Shown: positions 1 to 6,875 of the stretch, piece by piece
How positions within the stretch are numbered: the first letter of the stretch is position 1
How the letters are laid out: each line of letters begins with the position of its first letter
DNA from: JBOHER01 sp050701115
Lineage (GTDB): Bacteria; Actinomycetota; Actinomycetes; Mycobacteriales; Pseudonocardiaceae
Length of the DNA: 13,311 bases
Assembly (NCBI GenBank): GCA_050701115.1
Contig: JBOHER010000250.1
Span: 1 to 13,311, forward strand
Direction of reading: 5' to 3'
The notes under the pieces: generated by a model
What the model saw: the letters and a program-made list of their open reading frames with translations, nothing else
Databases searched by the model: none
Told to the model about the DNA's origin: nothing
Program-made: the position numbers and the translations under genes

Positions 1-1106
1 GCTCGCCCAAGTGGTCGCTGGACAAGCGCCGCGACGCGTGCAGGCCGCTGGTCTACCGGATCCCGTTCGAGCCCGAGTGGACGATGCAGCGCGACCAGAA
101 CACCGGCGAGCTCGAGCCGGGGTCGGCAACCTGCCACGACATCACCTACGCCGATGACCGGCTCTACTGCGCGGCACTGAACGCGACACTGATCATGGAC
201 GTGTCCGGGCTCGTCGACGAGAACGGCAGGATCAACGGCACGCCTTTCCCGTGCCCGGTCATCGATGGCACGAACACCGGCGCCAAGGTCACCGACTGCG
301 GTGGGATGGGGGCCGACCGCACGGAGCAGGCAACGGGGTGGACCTTCCTCGGGACGTTCCACCACCCGGGTCGGGACTGCGGGCCGCCCGGAACCGACAT
401 CCGCACCTGCAACTCCAACAACCAGGTCCGCTCCGACGAGGGCGTGTCGGTATCGCACGAGGCCGACCCCACGCCGGATCACCAGCTCATGTTCGTCACC
501 GACGAGCGCGGCGGTGGCGTGGTGCCGCCGGGATCCTCCTGCACGCCCGGCATCGACAACCCGTTCGGCAACGGCGGGGCGCACGCCTTCGACGTCAGCG
601 ACCCGTCGGACATCCAGTACGCGACGACGCCGGAGGGGCAGAAGGCCGTATACATCAGCGACGCGGTCGTGCCCGCCGCGACGTTCTGCGACATCCACGT
701 GATGGAACTCGTCGCCGGCGAGCAGCGGTTCATCGCGGCCTACTACACGCAGGGCCTCAAGATCGTCGACTACTTCGTCGACGAGCAGGGACATGTCCAG
801 TTCCGCGAGGTGTCCTCGTTCACCCTGCCGAACGCCAACACGTGGTCGGCCGAGGACTTCACGAGCGTCGACAACCCGGACGGCACCCGCACGTACTTCA
901 TCGCCACCGATGACATCCATCGCGGCATCGACGTGATGAGCTGGACCGGGCCCGCGAACCCGTCAGGCACCCCGGCGCCCGCCGCGTCCTCGAGCGACAC
1001 GATGACGAACGTCGGCCTGCTCGGGCTGGCGGCTCTGCTGCTGCCCGCGGCCGCCGTGTACGGGCGGGTCAGAACACGGGGCCTTCAGGAGCGGCACCAA
1101 CGTTGA
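1..1106 (+). CDS. Secreted LVIVD-type beta-propeller protein with C-terminal membrane anchor (5' end outside window)
   Basis: The reading frame is open from base 3 with no stop, so the gene starts upstream of the window; the ATG at 84 is internal. The visible part has short beta-propeller-like segments ending in hydrophobic-Asp strands (LIMDVS near 192, HAFDVSDPSD near 581, GLKIVDYF near 754), like LVIVD repeats of cell-surface proteins. Several cysteines fit an extracellular location. After a Pro/Ala/Ser-rich linker (about 957-1000) comes one hydrophobic helix (VGLLGLAALLLPAAAVYG, about 1011-1064) and a short Arg-rich tail, giving an outside-facing protein anchored at its C-terminus. No catalytic motif is recognised and the function is unknown. 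The end overlaps the end of the convergent small gene by 38 bp. Coding status is well supported; the family assignment is moderate. Confidence 0.75.
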   Translation, partial: SPKWSLDKRRDACRPLVYRIPFEPEWTMQRDQNTGELEPGSATCHDITYADDRLYCAALNATLIMDVSGLVDENGRINGTPFPCPVIDGTNTGAKVTDCGGMGADRTEQATGWTFLGTFHHPGRDCGPPGTDIRTCNSNNQVRSDEGVSVSHEADPTPDHQLMFVTDERGGGVVPPGSSCTPGIDNPFGNGGAHAFDVSDPSDIQYATTPEGQKAVYISDAVVPAATFCDIHVMELVAGEQRFIAAYYTQGLKIVDYFVDEQGHVQFREVSSFTLPNANTWSAEDFTSVDNPDGTRTYFIATDDIHRGIDVMSWTGPANPSGTPAPAASSSDTMTNVGLLGLAALLLPAAAVYGRVRTRGLQERHQR

Positions 1107-1380
1107 GCGCCCCGGCCGGATCGATGTTCGTGCGCAGGCGGAGCTCTCCGGCCGTGGCCGATGAGTCGACCTGCTGGGAACCCACCAGGTTTCGCACCCG
1201 CACCTCGACCGTGGCGTGCGGCGATGACGGCGCGGGCAACCGGATCACGTCGGCGAGGCCGACCGAATAGTTTGTGGTCACACCCGTTCGGTGCCATACC
1301 TCGTGCCCGTCGATGAGCACGGCGACCTCGTCGTCGGAGAAGCCCTCACCGAGTTCGAGGGTGAGGTTGGTGTCTGCCAT
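1069..1380 (-). CDS. Conserved-looking small protein of unknown function (103 aa), downstream partner of the metallopeptidase gene
   Basis: The product has 103 residues and an ATG start. A Shine-Dalgarno-like GGAGG (bases 1385-1389, read leftward) stands 4 nt before the ATG. It follows the metallopeptidase gene on the same strand after 68 bp, so the two are probably co-transcribed. The product is hydrophilic, has no signal peptide and no membrane segment, and alternates polar and hydrophobic residues in a way that suggests a small beta-sandwich (for example VAVLIDGHEVWHR at residues 19-31 and ATVEVRVRNL at 56-65). I do not recognise the family. The context suggests a partner, substrate or inhibitor of the peptidase, but that is only inference. 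Its last 38 bp overlap the end of the convergent propeller gene. Confidence 0.65.
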   Translation of the reverse strand: MADTNLTLELGEGFSDDEVAVLIDGHEVWHRTGVTTNYSVGLADVIRLPAPSSPHATVEVRVRNLVGSQQVDSSATAGELRLRTNIDPAGALNVGAAPEGPVF

Positions 1381-1448
1381 CGGACCTCCGTGGCTGCTGG
1401 CCGTGGCCCGGGCGCTCGCGGTGCCCAGGCCACGACCGGTGGCTGGCT

Positions 1449-3686
1449 CTACTCTGCTAGCGACCGCACCACGGATTCTGGTGCGTCCTTCGAGTTTGCC
1501 AGCTGCACGGCGTCCTGGCGCAGCGATCGTGCGGTCCCCTCGTCGCCTTCCGCCTGATGGCTGTCCGCCAGGTAGGTCAGCGTCTCGAGCACGGTGAGGT
1601 CGTCGAGACCCTCAGCGCCCCGGGACGCGTCGACGGCTTCGCCGAGCAGTGCGTCGGCGCGGGAGAGGTCGCGCTCCCGCACTTCGACGTTGCCTTCTGC
1701 ATCCGCCTGGGTGAACGGACGAGCAGCGTTGGTGCCCAGCGCCAGCTTGGCGAAGACCGCGCTCGGGTGCCCGGCGTGTTCGGCCAGCACGGTCTCCAGG
1801 GCGTTCGTCCCCTCCGCCAGATAGGGCGAGTCGGTGCCGAGCAGGGTCAGCGCCATGCCGGTCTGGTCACCCAGCATGAGATCGGCGACCTCCTCGTCGG
1901 CAGCGGTACGCGGCGAGAGAATGCGCACCGTTGCTGTATTGGAGACGATCATCGTGCCGTCCGGGGCCGCGTAGGAGGCCCGGATCCGGTAGGTGCCCGG
2001 GTCCTCGAAGATCTGCCCCACCGCGGCGTCGTACCCGATGTAGGCGCTGATCGGCTGCTCCGCGTCGTGACCGCTCACCACGAGTTCGGGAGAGACACAG
2101 TGCAGCACCGGTGGCTGGTACAACACGACGTCCCCGCGTGGCCTGCTCACCGCGACGTGCACGAAGCCGAACTTCGGGTGCAACTGCTCGCGCCGGTGCA
2201 CCTGCTGGGTGCGCTCCGCGACCAGGCTGATCTGCAGTACTTCCGGGGTGCCCAGCATCGACCGGTCCGCCGACGCCGCGATCTTCAGCCGGAGGCCGCT
2301 GGTGTCCGACACGCGGTCTGCGTACTCGTCGCTCGCTTCGAGCGCGGCTCCGGTGCCGAACGGGTTGCCGCCCATGATCACCGCGTTGCGGAAACCGTGC
2401 CGCAGATGCGCCAGCTCGAGGTCGTCGAACTGGAATGGGAACGCCGCCCAGAATGCCGCGGCCCCGCTGGGCGCGCCGCCGCCCGGGTTGTAGTTCTGCG
2501 GGTAGTTCAGCCACGACAAGCTGCCCGGCCGGTTGGGCAGCGGCGGGTTCATGTAGCTCTTGTGGAAGGAGTGGAACAGGTTGAAGCAGTGCCCGAGCTC
2601 GTGGGTGTGGACGTAGAGCTGCTCGCGCTGGTTCGCCGCTGTACCCGCGGAAATCGCCTGGTAGAAGCTCGCGCAGCCCTGGCGTTGCAGGCCCTGCTGG
2701 TCGAACATGATGCCCCGCAACCCGACGCCGTACTCGTGGCGCATGGCGTGCAGCAGCCACACCTTGAACTGCGGCCTCTCCTGCCAGCGCGAGAAGTGGG
2801 TCTGCATCGCGTGGTGCAGGCTGGCGTTGTTCCAGATGTGGCCGGAAGGTGTGGCGATCGCGTTGGCGCCGCCTGAGTCGAGCATCTGAATGCCCGCCTC
2901 GGCGTATGCGCCGGCGACACTCAGCGGTCGTGCGGGGCCGCCGCTGGGCAGCGAGCCGGTGTTGTAGGACACGAATTGGCTGACACCCGACTCGCAGTCC
3001 TGCTCGAGTTCCACCACCCGGTACGACCCGGACTCCCAGCCGCAGACATAGGTTGCTCCGATCGCGCCGCTCGGCGTCGACCACTGAATCTTCGCCGGGG
3101 GCGCGGGCCGGAAGATGGTCGTGCGCGGGATGGTCACCTTAGCCACGGTGAACGTCGTGGACCAGGTGGTGCGAGCCGTCCCGACGACGACCACCGACGA
3201 GGCGGAGGACGTCACGGTGACCGCATCGACCGTCCACGAACCGAAGTACGTGGTCGTCGAGCCCGAGACGCTGAAGTAGTCCCCGCTCAGCTTGCGCAGC
3301 GGTCGCCTGCCGTCCACGTCGACGCGCAGCTCGAGCTGGTAGCCGATGGGCCGCGACCGGTAGCGGCCGCTGGCCGCGCGATACGGGAGGGGGAACTTGA
3401 TCGGCCTCGGCGGGGCGCCCGGTTCGGCGGGCGCGATCGCCTCCGCCTCTGGTGCGGCGCGCCCGTTGATGCGCTGTAGTACGTCCTCGGCGGTCAGTGC
3501 CGAATCCATCGGCTGGTCTGCCATGCCTGGCTCCACGGCCGGTGCACTCGGGTCGGCCGTGCGGGCGGCTTGGCCGGGCGGCTGCGGTTCCTCCGCGCCC
3601 CCCGCGTCGGCCGCTTCGGTGCTCACCTCGAGATCAATGGGTAGTTCCGGCCCTGCAGCCGCTGCATTTGGTTCCATGACAGTCAT
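1449..3686 (-). CDS. Metzincin-like zinc metallopeptidase, large, no signal peptide (745 aa)
   Basis: The start at 3686 was chosen because AAGGAG lies 9 nt upstream of this ATG; the frame stays open to 3806 but without a ribosome site. Layout by eye: an Ala/Pro/Glu-rich, probably disordered segment (1-95); a beta-rich region (about 97-235); the catalytic region (about 255-450); a second beta-rich region (about 465-590); a helical, TPR-like C-terminus (about 595-745). HELGHCFNLFH at 362-372 fits the metzincin zinc site HExxHxxGxxH, with Asn at the usual Gly. The expected Met-turn may be SYMNPP (377-382) or SWLNYP (391-396, Leu in the Met position). There is no N-terminal signal peptide, so export, if any, is non-classical. 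It is followed by the 103-residue gene and preceded by DosR-like palindromes. Peptidase class is fairly sure; the substrate is unknown. Confidence 0.8.
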   Translation of the reverse strand: MTVMEPNAAAAGPELPIDLEVSTEAADAGGAEEPQPPGQAARTADPSAPAVEPGMADQPMDSALTAEDVLQRINGRAAPEAEAIAPAEPGAPPRPIKFPLPYRAASGRYRSRPIGYQLELRVDVDGRRPLRKLSGDYFSVSGSTTTYFGSWTVDAVTVTSSASSVVVVGTARTTWSTTFTVAKVTIPRTTIFRPAPPAKIQWSTPSGAIGATYVCGWESGSYRVVELEQDCESGVSQFVSYNTGSLPSGGPARPLSVAGAYAEAGIQMLDSGGANAIATPSGHIWNNASLHHAMQTHFSRWQERPQFKVWLLHAMRHEYGVGLRGIMFDQQGLQRQGCASFYQAISAGTAANQREQLYVHTHELGHCFNLFHSFHKSYMNPPLPNRPGSLSWLNYPQNYNPGGGAPSGAAAFWAAFPFQFDDLELAHLRHGFRNAVIMGGNPFGTGAALEASDEYADRVSDTSGLRLKIAASADRSMLGTPEVLQISLVAERTQQVHRREQLHPKFGFVHVAVSRPRGDVVLYQPPVLHCVSPELVVSGHDAEQPISAYIGYDAAVGQIFEDPGTYRIRASYAAPDGTMIVSNTATVRILSPRTAADEEVADLMLGDQTGMALTLLGTDSPYLAEGTNALETVLAEHAGHPSAVFAKLALGTNAARPFTQADAEGNVEVRERDLSRADALLGEAVDASRGAEGLDDLTVLETLTYLADSHQAEGDEGTARSLRQDAVQLANSKDAPESVVRSLAE

Positions 3687-3799
3687 GCGTGTCAGCTCCT
3701 TGAGGCGCAGTAAGCACGCAGGAGCGCAACCGGCAGACCGAAATCGCGGGCCTCCCTTCTGCCCGGTCGCCCCACCTGCGATATCGGCAAGTAGTACGT

Positions 3800-3818
3800 C
3801 GGGCACGCACAGTGCCCG
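3800..3818. promoter_or_regulatory. Perfect 7-bp inverted repeat upstream of the metallopeptidase gene
   Basis: CGGGCAC and GTGCCCG are separated by 5 nt. The repeat lies between the DosR-like boxes and the metallopeptidase start, in the likely promoter or 5' leader. There is no T-tract on either side, so it is not a standard terminator. It could be an operator or an RNA hairpin in the leader. Confidence 0.4.
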
Positions 3819-3819
3819 T

Positions 3820-3839
3820 TACCAGCCGAAAGTCCTCAC
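3820..3839 (-). promoter_or_regulatory. Second, weaker DosR/DevR-like box
   Basis: Read leftward, AGGACTTTCGGCTG matches about 13 of 20 positions of the mycobacterial DosR consensus (TTSGGGACTWWAGTCCCSAA), with a good left half-site and a poor right one. Its centre is 22 bp from the centre of the stronger box, about two helical turns, which is the kind of pairing seen at DosR-activated promoters. Alone it would not be convincing. Confidence 0.35.
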
Positions 3840-3841
3840 TT

Positions 3842-3861
3842 GGCGGGACCAAAGTCCCCAG
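3842..3861. promoter_or_regulatory. DosR/DevR-like palindromic box
   Basis: The core GGGACCAAAGTCCC at 3845-3858 matches 16 of 20 positions of the DosR consensus TTSGGGACTWWAGTCCCSAA known from mycobacteria. It stands about 26 bp after the exporter stop codon and about 155 bp before the metallopeptidase start, in the right place to control the latter. It could instead be a short hairpin ending the exporter transcript, but no U-tract follows. Confidence 0.5.
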
Positions 3862-3887
3862 GAAAGCGGCGATCCGCGATGCGGGTG

Positions 3888-4514
3888 TCAGGTCTCGGCC
3901 GCGAGCGCCACACCGAACCCGACCAGGGCGGTACCGGTGATGGCGTCCAGTGATCGCCGGACACCGTGGCGGCGTAACCAGCCGCGGATCCGATGCACGA
4001 AGAACAGCAGGAGCAGTAGCCAGATCGAGCCGAGCACGCCCACCGAGTAGGCCAGCACCAGCGCATCGGTCATCGAGCTGTGCACCGGATCGAGGAATTG
4101 CGGCAGCACCGACAGGTAGAGGACGAGCACCTTCGGGTTGGTGATGTTGGACAGGAAGCCTTCCTGCCATCGCCGGAATCCCGACACCCGGCGACCGTCG
4201 CGGCCCTCCAGCGAGTGGTAGGCACCGCGCCAGGCGCCGCGGAGTGCCTGGTAGCCCAGGTAGCAGAGGTAGGCGACACCGAGCCAGCGCAGCGTGGTGA
4301 ACAGCGGCTGCGAGTGCGCGATGACCGCGCCCAGACCCAATGCCGCAGCGGTGCCCTGCACGAGGTTGCCGCACCCGATACCCAGGATCGCCAGCAGCCC
4401 GCCCCTTGACGCACCCGACAGCGAGTTCTTCAGCATCACCATGGTGTCCGGGCCGGGCGCGATCACGACGAGAATGACCAGGGCAAGGTAGCTGCCGTAG
4501 GTGCTCAAGGACAT
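3888..4514 (-). CDS. LysE/RhtB family amino-acid exporter
   Basis: The product has 208 residues, the usual length of the LysE/RhtB family of small exporters for amino acids and related metabolites. About six hydrophobic segments are visible (roughly residues 6-20, 38-68, 74-91, 128-140, 150-174, 190-206). Family landmarks are IAPGPDTM at 18-25, the GxxxG-rich helix after it (about 39-54) and NITNPKVLVLYLSVLPQF at 123-140. The frame is open further upstream, but the ATG at 4514 places the first membrane helix directly at the N-terminus as in the family. It also sits 7 nt after a TAGCCT box, consistent with a leaderless message. The gene is divergent from the mutase gene and lies ahead of the metallopeptidase gene. 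The substrate cannot be told from sequence. Confidence 0.88.
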   Translation of the reverse strand: MSLSTYGSYLALVILVVIAPGPDTMVMLKNSLSGASRGGLLAILGIGCGNLVQGTAAALGLGAVIAHSQPLFTTLRWLGVAYLCYLGYQALRGAWRGAYHSLEGRDGRRVSGFRRWQEGFLSNITNPKVLVLYLSVLPQFLDPVHSSMTDALVLAYSVGVLGSIWLLLLLFFVHRIRGWLRRHGVRRSLDAITGTALVGFGVALAAET

Positions 4515-4521
4515 GCGGTCG

Positions 4522-4527
4522 AGGCTA
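4522..4527 (-). promoter_or_regulatory. Putative -10 box for leaderless exporter mRNA
   Basis: Read leftward, TAGCCT fits actinobacterial TANNNT. Seven nucleotides separate it from the ATG at 4514, so transcription would begin at or next to the start codon. This agrees with the lack of a clear ribosome site there. No convincing -35 box was seen. Confidence 0.4.
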
Positions 4528-4595
4528 CCGAGATCGGGGATCGGAGTCTGCGAAATTTTCGTCACGCTCGTGGCGCCCACTCCGTTACCGCCCAG

Positions 4596-4601
4596 TACGC
4601 T
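4596..4601 (+). promoter_or_regulatory. Putative -10 box of the mutase gene
   Basis: TACGCT fits TANNNT and would give a start near 4608 and a leader of about 29 nt containing the ribosome site CGGAGG at 4625-4630. No good -35 was found, so this is tentative. The TTG at 4601, which could open the frame 12 codons earlier, overlaps this box and is an unlikely start. Confidence 0.3.
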
Positions 4602-4636
4602 TGATCCGAGCAGGGGGCACAACCCGGAGGTCTTCG

Positions 4637-6652
4637 ATGCCGTATCCAGCCGACAACGAGCGCGACCGTCCGTGGGTGATGCGGACCTATGCTGGCCACT
4701 CCTCGGCGACGGCGTCCAACGCGCTGTACCGTCGCAACCTCGCCAAGGGCCAGACGGGCCTTTCGGTTGCCTTCGACCTTCCCACCCAGACCGGCTACGA
4801 CGCCGATCATGTGCTGTCTCGCGGTGAGGTCGGCAAGGTCGGTGTGCCGATCAGCCACATCGGCGACATGCGTCAGTTGTTCGACGGCATCCCGCTCGCC
4901 GAGGCCAACACCTCGATGACCATCAACGCGCCCGCCATGTGGCTGCTCGCGTTGTACGTCACGGTGGCCGAGGAGCAGGCGCACGCCGAGGGGCGCGATG
5001 TCGATGAGGTGCTCGCCAAGCTGGCGGGCACCACCCAGAACGACATCATTAAGGAATACCTGTCCCGGGGTACCTACATCTTCCCGCCGGCACCGAGCCT
5101 GCGGCTGATCACCGACATGATCGCCTGGACGGTGCACCACGTGCCCAAGTGGAACCCGACCAACATCTGCAGCTATCACCTGCAGGAGGCGGGTGCCACC
5201 CCGACGCAGGAGGTCGCCTACGCGATGTGCACCGCGATCGCGGTGCTCGACGCTGTGCGTGACTCCGGCCAGGTGGACGCCGACGACATGGCCAAGGTCG
5301 TCCCCCGGATCTCCTTCTTCGTCAACGCGGGTGTGCGGTTCGTCGAAGAAATGTGCAAGATGCGCGCGTTCGTCGAACTCTGGGACGAGATCACCCGCGA
5401 CCGCTACGGGGTGACCGATGCCAAGGCGCGCCGCTTCCGCTACGGCGTGCAGGTCATCTCGCTCGGGCTGACCGAGGCGCAGCCGGAGAACAACGTGCAG
5501 CGCATCGTGCTGGAGATGCTCGCGGTCTCGCTGTCCCGCAACGCAAGGGCGCGGGCGATCCAGCTGCCCGCGTGGAACGAGGCGCTCGGCCTGCCGCGGC
5601 CGTGGGATCAGCAATGGGCGCTGCGCATGCAGCAGGTGCTGGCGTTCGAGACCGACCTGCTGGAGTACGAGGACATCTTCGACGGCTCGACGGTGATCCA
5701 GGCGCGCGTGGACGAGATCGTCGCGGGTGCGCGCGAGGAGATCGAGCGGGTGCAGGACATGGGCGGCGCGGTGGCCGCGGTGGAAAGCGGCTACATGAAG
5801 TCGGAACTGGTCGCCTCGCTCGGTGAGTACCGGCGCAAGGTCGAATCGGGCGAGCAGATCCTGGTGGGTGTCAACAAGTTCGACACCACCGAGCCGAGTC
5901 CGTTGCAGGCCGAGGGCGCAGCGGCCATCGAAACCGTTGACGCCGCTGTGGAAAAGCACGCGATCGAGGCGCTGGAGAAGTGGCGCGCGGAGCGGGACAA
6001 GCAGGCTGCCGAGTCCGCGTTGGACAAGCTGAAGGCGGTCGCCGGGACATCGGAGAACCTGTTCGTGGCGACGATCGACTGTGCGCGGGCAGGCGTGACC
6101 ACCGGGGAGTGGGCCGGTGCGCTGCGTGAGGTGTTCGGCGAGTACCGTGCCCCGACCGGTGTTTCGGCGGCGGCCAGCCCCGGTGCGGGCGCCGGGCTGC
6201 GCGCGGTGCGCGAGCGGGTCAAGGCGACCGGCGACGAGCTGGGCGAGCGGCTGCGGATCCTGGTCGGCAAGCCGGGACTGGACGGCCACTCCAACGGTGC
6301 CGAGCAGGTCGCGGTGCGCGCTCGGGACGCCGGTTTCGAGGTGATCTACCAAGGCATCCGGCTCACCCCAGAGCAGATCGTGGCCGCAGCGGTGCAGGAG
6401 GGCGTGCACGTGGTCGGGCTTTCGGTGCTCTCCGGCTCGCATCTGGAGGTTGTGCCCGAGGTGGTCGACGGGTTGCGTGCCGCCGGTGCGGGTGAGATCC
6501 CGGTGATCGTCGGTGGCATCATTCCCAGTGACGACGCGGCGCTGCTGCGTGAGCGTGGGATCGCGCGGGTTTTCACGCCGAAGGACTACGAGCTGACCGA
6601 GATCATGGACGAGATCGTGACCGTGGTCCGGGTAGCACACGGGTTGGGCTAA
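4637..6652 (+). CDS. meaA: Ethylmalonyl-CoA mutase (protein MeaA), coenzyme B12-dependent
   Basis: Ethylmalonyl-CoA mutase converts (2R)-ethylmalonyl-CoA to methylsuccinyl-CoA in the cytosolic ethylmalonyl-CoA pathway. The product has 671 residues from the ATG preceded by CGGAGG with a 6-nt gap. The catalytic TIM-barrel part begins with RTYAGHSSATASNALYRRNL (16-35) and GLSVAFDLPTQTGYDADH (41-58); GHS and LPTQTGYD are, as I recall, the Ecm/MeaA forms, where methylmalonyl-CoA mutase has GFS and LATHRGYD. The C-terminal B12 domain starts at about 539 and has DGHSNG at 549-554 (cobalt-ligand His551), GLSVLSGSH (594-602) and GG at 626-627. Both parts are in one chain, as expected for Ecm. The gene appears monocistronic; crotonyl-CoA carboxylase/reductase, its usual pathway partner, is not in the window. 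A methylmalonyl-CoA mutase is the less likely alternative. Confidence 0.9.
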   Translation: MPYPADNERDRPWVMRTYAGHSSATASNALYRRNLAKGQTGLSVAFDLPTQTGYDADHVLSRGEVGKVGVPISHIGDMRQLFDGIPLAEANTSMTINAPAMWLLALYVTVAEEQAHAEGRDVDEVLAKLAGTTQNDIIKEYLSRGTYIFPPAPSLRLITDMIAWTVHHVPKWNPTNICSYHLQEAGATPTQEVAYAMCTAIAVLDAVRDSGQVDADDMAKVVPRISFFVNAGVRFVEEMCKMRAFVELWDEITRDRYGVTDAKARRFRYGVQVISLGLTEAQPENNVQRIVLEMLAVSLSRNARARAIQLPAWNEALGLPRPWDQQWALRMQQVLAFETDLLEYEDIFDGSTVIQARVDEIVAGAREEIERVQDMGGAVAAVESGYMKSELVASLGEYRRKVESGEQILVGVNKFDTTEPSPLQAEGAAAIETVDAAVEKHAIEALEKWRAERDKQAAESALDKLKAVAGTSENLFVATIDCARAGVTTGEWAGALREVFGEYRAPTGVSAAASPGAGAGLRAVRERVKATGDELGERLRILVGKPGLDGHSNGAEQVAVRARDAGFEVIYQGIRLTPEQIVAAAVQEGVHVVGLSVLSGSHLEVVPEVVDGLRAAGAGEIPVIVGGIIPSDDAALLRERGIARVFTPKDYELTEIMDEIVTVVRVAHGLG

Positions 6653-6655
6653 GGA

Positions 6656-6671
6656 GGGTTATGCACAACCC
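6656..6671 (+). terminator. Weak hairpin just after the mutase stop codon
   Basis: GGGTT and AACCC pair across a 6-nt loop, starting 4 nt after the TAA. The stem is only 5 bp and no U-run follows, so it is at best a poor terminator. Confidence 0.2.
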
Positions 6672-6753
6672 GGCTTTCGCATAAGACACCAGGTCTCAGC
6701 TTTGTAACGGTCGTGAGCGCAGGGTTTCCGCGCAGGTCATCGCGGTTAATTCG

Positions 6754-6772
6754 GGACGGTTGGTATCCGTCC
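6754..6772. promoter_or_regulatory. Perfect 6-bp inverted repeat upstream of the first ehu promoter
   Basis: GGACGG and CCGTCC flank a 7-nt spacer, ending 23 bp before the predicted -35 box of the first ehu operon. The spacing suits an activator or repressor site. It is not present before the second operon. It could also be the stem of a terminator for the mutase transcript, with only a weak T-rich stretch (CTTTCGTT) after it. Confidence 0.35.
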
Positions 6773-6795
6773 ACAGTAGATCTTTCGTTCCCCGC

Positions 6796-6825
6796 TTGAG
6801 TCCCTCCTGGACTAGGGCCTAGGTT
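6796..6825 (+). promoter_or_regulatory. Promoter of the first ehu operon
   Basis: TTGAGT (6796-6801) and TAGGTT (6820-6825) are separated by 18 bp, fitting the actinobacterial housekeeping pattern TTGACN / TANNNT. The predicted start falls at about 6832-6834, on the edge of the 17-bp leader shared with the second operon. The matching arrangement before the second operon makes this more than a chance hit. Confidence 0.65.
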
Positions 6826-6833
6826 GAACGGCG

Positions 6834-6850
6834 AGATCGACACCGTGAGA
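6834..6850 (+). repeat. 17-bp leader shared by both ehu operons, copy 1
   Basis: AGATCGACACCGTGAGA is identical to bases 10013-10029. It begins 8 nt after the -10 box, so it is probably the first transcribed sequence, and it ends 25 nt before the ehuB start. It could be a conserved transcription-start region, a regulator site overlapping +1, or a 5'-leader element. Confidence 0.7.
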
Positions 6851-6875
6851 TGCGATGCGGAACTAGGAGAGACCG

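Noticed and set aside
1557..2876. Long rightward open frame (439 codons) opposite the metallopeptidase gene
   Set aside because: The opposite strand carries a zinc-binding motif, a ribosome site and coherent domains; this frame has none and is a composition artefact.
3687..3806. N-terminal extension of the metallopeptidase to 3806
   Set aside because: No ribosome site stands before the upstream ATG, whereas AAGGAG is well placed before the one at 3686. The extension also shows no signal peptide.
4515..4622. N-terminal extension of the LysE-type exporter
   Set aside because: It would add 36 mostly polar residues before the first membrane helix, unlike the family, and would cover the predicted promoter.
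4562..6640. Very long leftward open frame (692 codons) opposite the mutase gene
   Set aside because: It lies fully antisense to a clearly recognised enzyme, is rich in Arg, His and Asp without domain motifs, and is the usual by-product of GC-rich third codon positions.
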